Positions 52,701 to 61,700 of a stretch of DNA of 64,000 nucleotides are shown here, piece after piece. A program made the translations under genes and the position numbers. The stretch comes from Liolophura sinensis. Taxonomy: Eukaryota > Mollusca > Polyplacophora > Chitonida > Chitonidae. The stretch spans positions 29,972,628-30,036,627 of the forward strand of contig NC_088305.1 of the NCBI RefSeq assembly GCF_032854445.1, in the 5' to 3' direction. Position 1 is the stretch's first letter; every line of letters starts with the position of its first letter. The notes under the pieces were generated by a model. That model searched no databases. It saw only the letters and a list, made by a program, of their open reading frames with translations, and was not told the origin of the DNA.

Positions 52701-55700
52701 ACAACAGTTTGCGCAGTAATTCAGCTGTACATGGTTTAAATTTCATGTACCCTATGAGGGCATGGCCTGCAGCTCTGATTAGTGTATGTCAACATTTTAA
52801 CTGGCCTGATCAGCCAATGGCAATCGACAATCACGATGATGTGGGGATGATGTAGATACAGTCCTGTTAAAACTGCCCTGTTATATGTCTGTCACCAGTC
52901 ATCTGGTACCAGTCATCCAACCTGGAGAGTTTATCAGTAACTTGCCAAGGGCTGATAGTTTACTCCGGCACGCCTGTTTTTGTTATAAATATGTTTTACT
53001 AGTATAATATTTGTGGTTTTCAAACTTTTTTTGAGGAGTATTAAGTAGTCTTTTAGATTGAATCCACCAAGCATAGTACCCGTGCATGTTAAGCTAATAA
53101 AGTCACATCGTTGGGTTTACTGAATTAAAAGTAAACAATTACAATTAAAAAAAAAAACAAGTGATGTAGAATATGATGCTGTCACAGGTTGATCTGGGAC
53201 TAACCACAGTTTGATTGTTCTCTCGACAGGAGCCCTGGCCGCTTGTCATTATATCACTGACTTAGGTGAAAAGATCTTTGGCATGCTGTACAAGGCTTTA
53301 AACAGCACGACCAGTGAGCTACAGGAGGCCGCACATTCCTGCATGAAAAAGGTAAGCTACATGGTAACATTTTGTACTGTGACACGCAGCTCTGTAGGTC
53401 ACTTGGGCAGCGAGTTTATGTGTTGGTCAATCTGACAGTCATTCAGTTAAATTTTTGTCATCCAGCATGTATCTTGTGCCATTTTATCTTATCTTATTAT
53501 TTAGGCATTTGACATAACAACAGACCCGTCTAAAAGGTTACTTTAACATTTTGTGTGATATCACAGCTTTTGTGGGTTTGTGATTGTTTTTACACAAGTT
53601 ATGATGAGGCATCATCGTGGCTTAGTTAGGGCTGGGCTCTCCCAGAGGAAATAGCCTGTGGCCAATGACAGCGCCAGGTAAATCCAGTACGTATTGACAT
53701 CTCTGGGGCATGCGTTGACATCTCTGGGACTCGTGTTGACAGGGTGCTGGTCCACAAGTCCATGAGGCCTCAAACTAGAGGACTACAACGTCAAGGGTGT
53801 CATTTTGAGCTTTCATAATATACCTAATTGTGATTTTCAGTTTATCTCTGGGACTCGCGTTGACATGGTGCTGGTCCACAAGTCCATGAGGCCTCAAACT
53901 AGAGGACTATAACCTCAAGGGTGTCATTTTGAGCTTGCATAATATACCTAATTGTGATTTTCAGTTTATCTCTGGGACTCGCGTTGACATGGTGCTGGTC
54001 CACAAGTCCATGAGGCCTCAAACTAGAGGACTATAACCTCAAGGGTGTTACTTTGAGCTTGCATAATATACCTAATTGTGATTTTCAGTTTATCTCTGGG
54101 ACTCGCGTTGACATGGTGCTGGTCCATGAGTCCATGAGGCCTCTGTTGCTCAAACTGGGGGACTACAAGAGCCTTAACCTGAATGTGATTCAGAGGCTGT
54201 CTAGTCTGACTCAACTTTTCCCTAACACCTTCAACGAGAAACTGTGTGAACAACTTCTGGTAAGGGCTACTGTATTTCATGTAAAATTTGGCCTGTGAAA
54301 ATGCCCTTTCAGAAGCACCTTAAGGCCTCAATGTGATACTTTTTATGTCAAGACTTGGGTTTTCTCATAGTAAATTCCTCAAACGTGTTCAGTTCTTTAA
54401 GAAAATCAGCTAAAGGTGGAGAAAACATAAAAATGACATATAGTTCAGATGAAAGTCTGCGAAAAGTTATTCGTAAATGTGGTCTTCAATATTTTTTCCG
54501 ATTTTCTTTATGGAGAAAAAGACACATGAAAACAATTTTGTATGGTGGGTATTTGGGACCACCTTTAGGTATTTATAGTCTTTGTTTAATAATGTCAATA
54601 ATGAGGATGTAACACAGGTTTAATAAATATTTTTGCACTAGAATTTGTTCTTTTTGGCTAACAAATGTATTAAACCTCAATTTGGATCATATTTATATTT
54701 TTAATATGTTCATAAATATTATCATAATTTACGTTAAATGCTTATGTTTTGATATAAACAACAAATTTACATTCAAATAAATTTATTAGACAAGCATCAC
54801 ATCCGTATTTAGAACATTATTATACAACAATGATAAATACTAAAAGTAAAGGTCCCAAATAACCACCATACAAAAATATTTTCAAATACCCTTTTCTCTT
54901 GAAAAAAAAAAAAATCCAAAAAAATATTAAAGATCATATTTGCAAATAAGTTTTGACCCTCTTTCATCTGATATTGGCATTATTTTTTTTATGTTTTTTT
55001 CTCCTCTAATGTTTTCTTAAATACAAAGTTTTCAGTGATTCACTTGATAATAACTCCTTTATTTCGCTGTCTGTGCTATTAATTGAGAAGTCCTCATATT
55101 AAAGAACTCTGTTTTTTTCCATAACTGATGCAGATTGTTTGAATTATCCCTAGACTCACCTGAAGAAATGGATTGACACAGCTGTGGCCACACAGAAGAA
55201 TGGTCAGCAGAGAGTGAATGGACAAGTCCAGTCTACGGTATGATGGGTGGATTCTTCAGGTTGTTAATACCTTGAAGAGGCTCCTCATTGGCTTACTCAG
55301 ATACAGGAGTGTTCTCATTACAGCTCGTTGGCTCTCACCAATGAAGTTTGAGGGCTAAATTTCAGGTTTTACAGGTTCAGCTTTAGTTTTAAGCCACGCG
55401 ATAGTAGGTGATTTGCTTTGGTACTAGTTTCTACCATCTCCCCGGAAAGAAACCAATTTAAAAATTCTGATTCTATTTCAGTATGGTGTTAATTAACCCC
55501 AGTCAAATAAATAAAGAAAAAACTATAAATCATGGAAATTTTTTATTTTACCATATAAACAATAAGACGAAACTGTTGCATTTGCAATTCATTCCATTGT
55601 TTTTTCACAATCTTAGATGTAATTCTCTGTCCTAAAATTCGAAAATTCTGATTCTTCTGGATGGTGCAAAATCTGGGCGTTTTTTCCCCAAATATAAACA

Positions 55701-58700
55701 GTAAGATAATTACTATTGCCTTTTGTAATTGAGTTTTTTTTCACAGCGTTACATGTCATTCATCCCATGGCACCGTTGGACACTGTAAGTAAATTTGTGA
55801 ATGAGTGAAATCTGTGCTTTCTGTATAGGAGCTGAAGACATGTGCGGCCATCATCAATATTTTCCACCTGATCCCCGCAGCCAGCCAGAAGATCATCGAG
55901 CCTCTAACCGTACTGACCCTCAAAGGCGAGAAGATGCTGCTGATAGAGGTGAGAGCAGCTAAACTTTGTGGTCAGCTTTCATATCAGTCAGTTTGGTTAA
56001 AGCAGAATTCTGACCTCAGGCCATCAGCCAGTTAGGATTTGTGTAAAAGCTTGCTACATTTAGTGTGCCTACAGTTTTAAGTCAGTAGATTTTTCAGGTA
56101 TATGGTGAAGAACAGTCATCATATTATGATATAAGTGAAATATTTCTGTGTACAGGGTTTACCATCAAGTAGATAAATAAATGAAATTAGTCAGCCTGAA
56201 AAAGTAGCGTTTGTTTAACCTCAATCCTCTCTCTGGTCATGGTGAATGGTTGAGTGACTGAATAAATCATTAAATGAGTACTTTCTAGTAGGACAGTTTA
56301 CAGTTTCCATCCCCTTCGGTGTGGCACGTGGCATGGTACATGTATTCACCTATCTTTGTCATATTTCGGTCAGCCTTGGATTCTGTATATTCCACTGCTT
56401 TCATCATTAGTGATGGCTAGGTGACAGGTAGAGGTTAGTGGCACTTGTGTGGCCATTTCTGCAGTTCATAAACGTTTATTGAAGACCATTTGTAAGCCTC
56501 CATTAGGATGATGTGCATATCTGTACGTCCGTCGTGGGAAAGTTTGTTGGTATCTTGCTAAAGGTTGGTGGTTTTCTCCAGGCACTGTACTTCCAATCAC
56601 CCATGGACCAGAGTGCCATTGGGTAAGGAGGAAAATTGTGAGTATAGCAGTAATGACCAGATGAATAAATAAGTAAATATTTCTGCCTCTGCAAAACGTG
56701 TGCTGGTTGGGGTCATTGAAAATGGCACTTTCTTGCTGCCTCACTTAGCGCTTAGCACTGAGAGGCTAAAGCAATGAAACATTACTGGTTTGCTCAGTGT
56801 CAGTATAATGTGAGTGGATGGGGTGTCCTGTCACGGCATGATACTTCAGTGCAGCAGCACTCTGGCGGCATGGACTCACCCTGCCACAGGAAGACACGGT
56901 AAATGTACACACACCTAATGATTCCTTGTCGTCATATGCTGTTAAAGAATGTTAAGTGTGACATTTAAACCTAATCATAGAGATGCATACAAAACCTGTG
57001 TACCACGATATAAGTGACATAGTAGCAAGTCTGATTAAGTATTGCATTGTTGTGGTTACAGGCTGGTAGTCCGTTCCGTGAGCCCTTGCTGAAGTTCTTA
57101 CTGCGCTACCCAGAACAGACGGTGGAACTGTTTCTTAACGACACTTATATCAAGGATCAGCAGTCATCTCGCTATCTGGAGGTAAGAGGGAAAATGTTTG
57201 ATAATATTACCTTTTGCTGTTACTCGAAAGAAACATGTATCATGTGAAAGAATTGTTATACATCATTCACACAGAAATTGTTGTTAGGGTCACATGTACA
57301 TTGATTAATAAATAAATGACACATTCCACAGTTTTAGTTTGGTTATCCATTTTATGGTATGGTAAATGATCTAACATCTCCCTGATGACCTGATTTCAAT
57401 AGGTCTGTTGATCTCCTGTTGAAAGTCAGAAATGTTCTGTTTGTTTAGTTCCTGCTGCAGCACAAGGAAGGGAAGCCATTTCGTAGCGTCCTGCAGTCAA
57501 ACCCGGCCAGACTGGTGCACATGGCATTCGGTCAGCTCTTCATACAGGTAGGCAAGTCAGAATTGATTCCTCATCCTCACTTTTGTTTTCCATGCGAGTC
57601 AGATTGTCATTCCCAAAATGAAACCCCAAAATGTCAGCGAAACATGACATCTCTTTGTGAAACCAAGATTTTGTCTCTTAAATCAAATTAAAAATGTGCA
57701 TAAATTGCACTGAAATTTGTTATTTGGGGAATAAAAGGTTGAAGAATTAGAGTACGTGAACATGACATTTCCTGCACTACCCAGTAACCTGGCCACCATC
57801 AAAGTGAAAAATGTTAGAGTACGGCCTAAACACCAATGGGGACCTGTCAAACAAGACCGTGATGTCATCTAATTGACGTCAAATGTTCCCTTTCCCAGCT
57901 CATCATGATCACGTCCCATTAAAGACAGTACAATGCTACAATAGAAGCTGCTACATTGTAGCGCTGTAGAGGTTACACTACAATCCTTCTTATGGATTTA
58001 ATGAAAATGTGACCAGTGAAAAAAATTTGAACTGGAGAGGAACTGAGAGAGTGTGTCTAACTCATAGCTGTACCAACAGGCGTAAAGTCAGATCCTGGGA
58101 AGAGCCCATTGTTTATAATCTAGCAAAGACCTAGAGCCAGTCTTTTGTGATGGTCTCAGTACTATCTATTTAGTATATTCTCTGACCATTGCATTTACAG
58201 AAATATGGGAAATCTGCTTGGCTTGCATTTTGTCTGGAGCATTAAACACAATCATTTTATTTTTATTTTTGACACATTTTTATTTTTTAAGACATCAATA
58301 TGGCTTAAATATTGCCAGTGTGGCGCTAAACCCCAGTCATTCTTTCATTTCACCAATCAATCTGTTTCAGGGTCAAGCAGTTTTACCGGCCAGTCCCACG
58401 GGAAGCACCAAGGCGGAAATTCAGTACCTCTCTATCCGATTGGTCAGCCTACTGGTGGGATTGGAACCGGATTGGTTGCCTCAAAATCCACAGCTAGTAA
58501 GCATACGCAACTTCACCTATATATTTGTTATACTAATACATGCCCTAGTTTGAGGTACTTTTTGTGTATCCCATGTCACCACTTTAGTCGTTACAGTCTC
58601 TGTCTTCTCTTTGGTACATTCGATAACTCTGCTGTTACATTTTTAAGGGTCTTACATTACTTAAAGTGTCATTAACATGATGATGAGTGTTGATTAATTT

Positions 58701-61700
58701 GAATGGTAGAATCTGGGTATTTCTCCACTGGCACAAAAAATTAGAAAATAGTCCATGTACATGCATACTTGTCAATGCTTTCTCAGTATACTCTGAGTGT
58801 TGTGTCATGTCTGGTGACCTTGGCATGGCATTTCAATGAAGCAGCGCTATCAATATGACAACCATTTTGATGCACTTCTGCTATGAGGAGACACTGTCAG
58901 GATATTGGCAAACAAAGAAGCGAGCAAACAAATAAAAGAATACATTGTATCTTCCTGTTTTGAAGTAACTAAATTTATGGCTATTCATTTCAGATAGTGC
59001 AGTTGCGAAAAATCTGGGTTTCAGACAGTTTTGTGGAGAAACACAAGAAAGTGGTAAGAGAAAACATTAGAAAGTGGTAAGAAAACCATGAGAAAGTGGT
59101 AAGAGAACCATTGGAAAATGGTAAGAGAAAACATTAGAAAGTGGTGAGAGTAAATACAAGAAAGTGGTAAGAGAAAACAATAGAAAGTGGTAAGAGGAAA
59201 CATTGGAAAGTGGTGAGAGTAAATACAAGAAAGTGGTAAGAGAAAACAATAGAAAATGGTAAGAGAAAACATTAGAAAGTGGTGAGAGTAAATACAAGAA
59301 AGTGGTAAGAGAAAACAATAGAAAATGGTAAGAGAAAACATTAGAAAGTGGTAAGAAAACCATGAAAAAGTGGTAAGAGAACCAAGAAATTGGTAAGAGA
59401 GGCATGAGTAATTTTGGCTCATAAACATAAGTTAGAACATGTAGTCAGACCCATAGTTAGCAGTTTATTGCTAGGGGCAGCCCATGCCTATCGGGAAGTC
59501 TGTCATGCCTCTGTGAAACCACAGTGCAGTGCATCCTGCTGTTAAAAAAACACTTTATTCAATTTGCTGACCTTTTCTGCAAAACAACACTGTAAATGGT
59601 TTCACTGGCTTGTATCATATTCACTGAACAATGCGCACAATTGCAGGACGAGTTTTTCCCTCTAAATATCAAAGAGCAACAATAAAACCGGAAACCTTTG
59701 TTAGCCTCATTATTCATACCCTGAAAGGAGGTTTCCGAGATTCTAACATTCAGCCAACCACACACCGTGGATCGATAAGCTCTCTTCATCAAGTTTGCAC
59801 AACAATTAAACTTAAAATGTTAGACCAATGCCAACAGCGTGCCCAGTTCGGGTCAGCTGGAGAGGAAGTGTCAGTCCACTCACGAAAGACTAGCCACACA
59901 CAACAAGTCTATTCGATCTTTATAAACCGGATGAATGCAACTGTCAAAGCAACAACAACGACAGCGTGTGATCTCATACTCATGAGTGAATCTGATAAGA
60001 TAAGAAAATCATTATACAAAGTTCTCCTCAAGAGGACCAGTCGAAACTATTCAACAAAATGAATTTTACATCTTTTTGTAACTTTAAAAAAAAATTTGAT
60101 TCTAATGGTATGAATTTTACAGATAACTTAAGTGATTGACTTAAGTGACGTCAGTCACAGAACCTTGTTTTGTCATAAATTCTGAACAAATAACATTCTT
60201 GTCCATGGTGCCATTTGTATTTGATTTAGTGGATTTCACAAGAAATAAAATAGATAAATTTATGTGTAGTATACTGAGAAACTAATGAAATTGGTAAAAT
60301 AAACTTTAGAAAGATAGGAATGTTTAAAGAGACATCAGAAAGTAGTAAAAGCAAACATCCATATCCAGGGAGAATAGAATTTTTTAGGTGCGCTGAACAA
60401 AACTTGGGTGTATATGAGGCCATAATTGCTCTTTGATGACTTGGTTTTCGTCTTTGGTTTTCAGGACAGTGTGGACTATGTACACTGGAAAGAACCTGCC
60501 TTGCTTGTGAAATGTCTCATGAACTACTTTCAGTGAGTTCCTGTCTTTTGTACTCAAACAATTTGTCAGATTTCAGGAAAAGTAATCAGTGCATTGTATT
60601 ATTCTTTATACCCTTGTACAGGTTGCCTCTGTGGCCTAGTGGTTAGCGTTCTAGCACAGCCCAATGACCAAAGAAACTCTCACCGATGCGGTGGCTGTGA
60701 GTTCAAGTCCAGCTCATGCAGACTTCCTCTCTGGTCATATATGGGAAGGTGGGAAGGTCTGTCAGTAATGGTCATTGGTCGTGGTTTTTTCCCCACCACA
60801 ATGCTGACCGCTGTCATATTAGTGAAATACATGTATTCTTAAGTACAGCGTAAAACACTAATCAAGTAAATAAATAGTTTATACCCATGTACGTGTACTG
60901 CTACACTACTTTGTCCCAACGTGATCCATGATTCTCGATTGCTATTGGCTGATTAGACGGGTTAGAAGGTTGACATACAGCTATTGGCTGATTAGACGGG
61001 TTAGAAGGTTGACATACAGCTATTGGCTGATTAGACGGGTTAGAATGTTGACATACAGCTATTGGCTGATTAGACGGGTTAGAATGTTGACATACAGCTA
61101 TTGGCTGATTAGACGGGTTAGAAGGTTGACATACAGCTATTGGCTGATTAGACGGGTTAGAAGGTTGACATACAGCTATTGGCTGATTAGACGGGTTAGA
61201 AGGTTGACATACAGCTATTGGCTGATTAGACGGGTTAGAATGTTGACATACAGCTATTGGCTGATTAGACGGGTTAGAATGTTGACATACATGTACTCCT
61301 GTCAGACCTTTAACCTGGGGCAAGCAGCTCTGTACAATAAGTTGCTCTATTTATTGGTTGGTCAGACGGTCAGACATTCTGACTTCTGGGTCCTGAGTGC
61401 AAAACAAGAAGTAACTCAATTCTGCCAATTTTTTTTTTTTTGCGGGACATCACAGCTAAATGTACATGTGTTGCAAATTTATGTTTGTTTTTTAACTCGT
61501 CCATTTTTGCAGAAATCACACCATGGAGATAGAGCTGTTGTTTGACATCCTGAGAGCCTTCACACATCGCTACATTCCTAATTTCCAGTTTGTCAAAGAT
61601 TTCCTGGATAATACAGTGGCAGCTGTAAGTAAAATGTGTCAACAACCACATGTAAAATGCACGCCACTAGACACATGGGCTAGACACATCAATCCTGGTC

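Noticed and set aside
59021-59428. Minus-strand hydrophobic repeat ORFs (112 and 135 codons)
   Set aside because: Antisense reading of the 22/23-bp donor-bearing array; no start context or homology.
60901-61545. Plus-strand 205-codon and minus-strand 140-codon ORFs with 13-residue repeats
   Set aside because: Caused by the 39-bp array; the period is a multiple of three.
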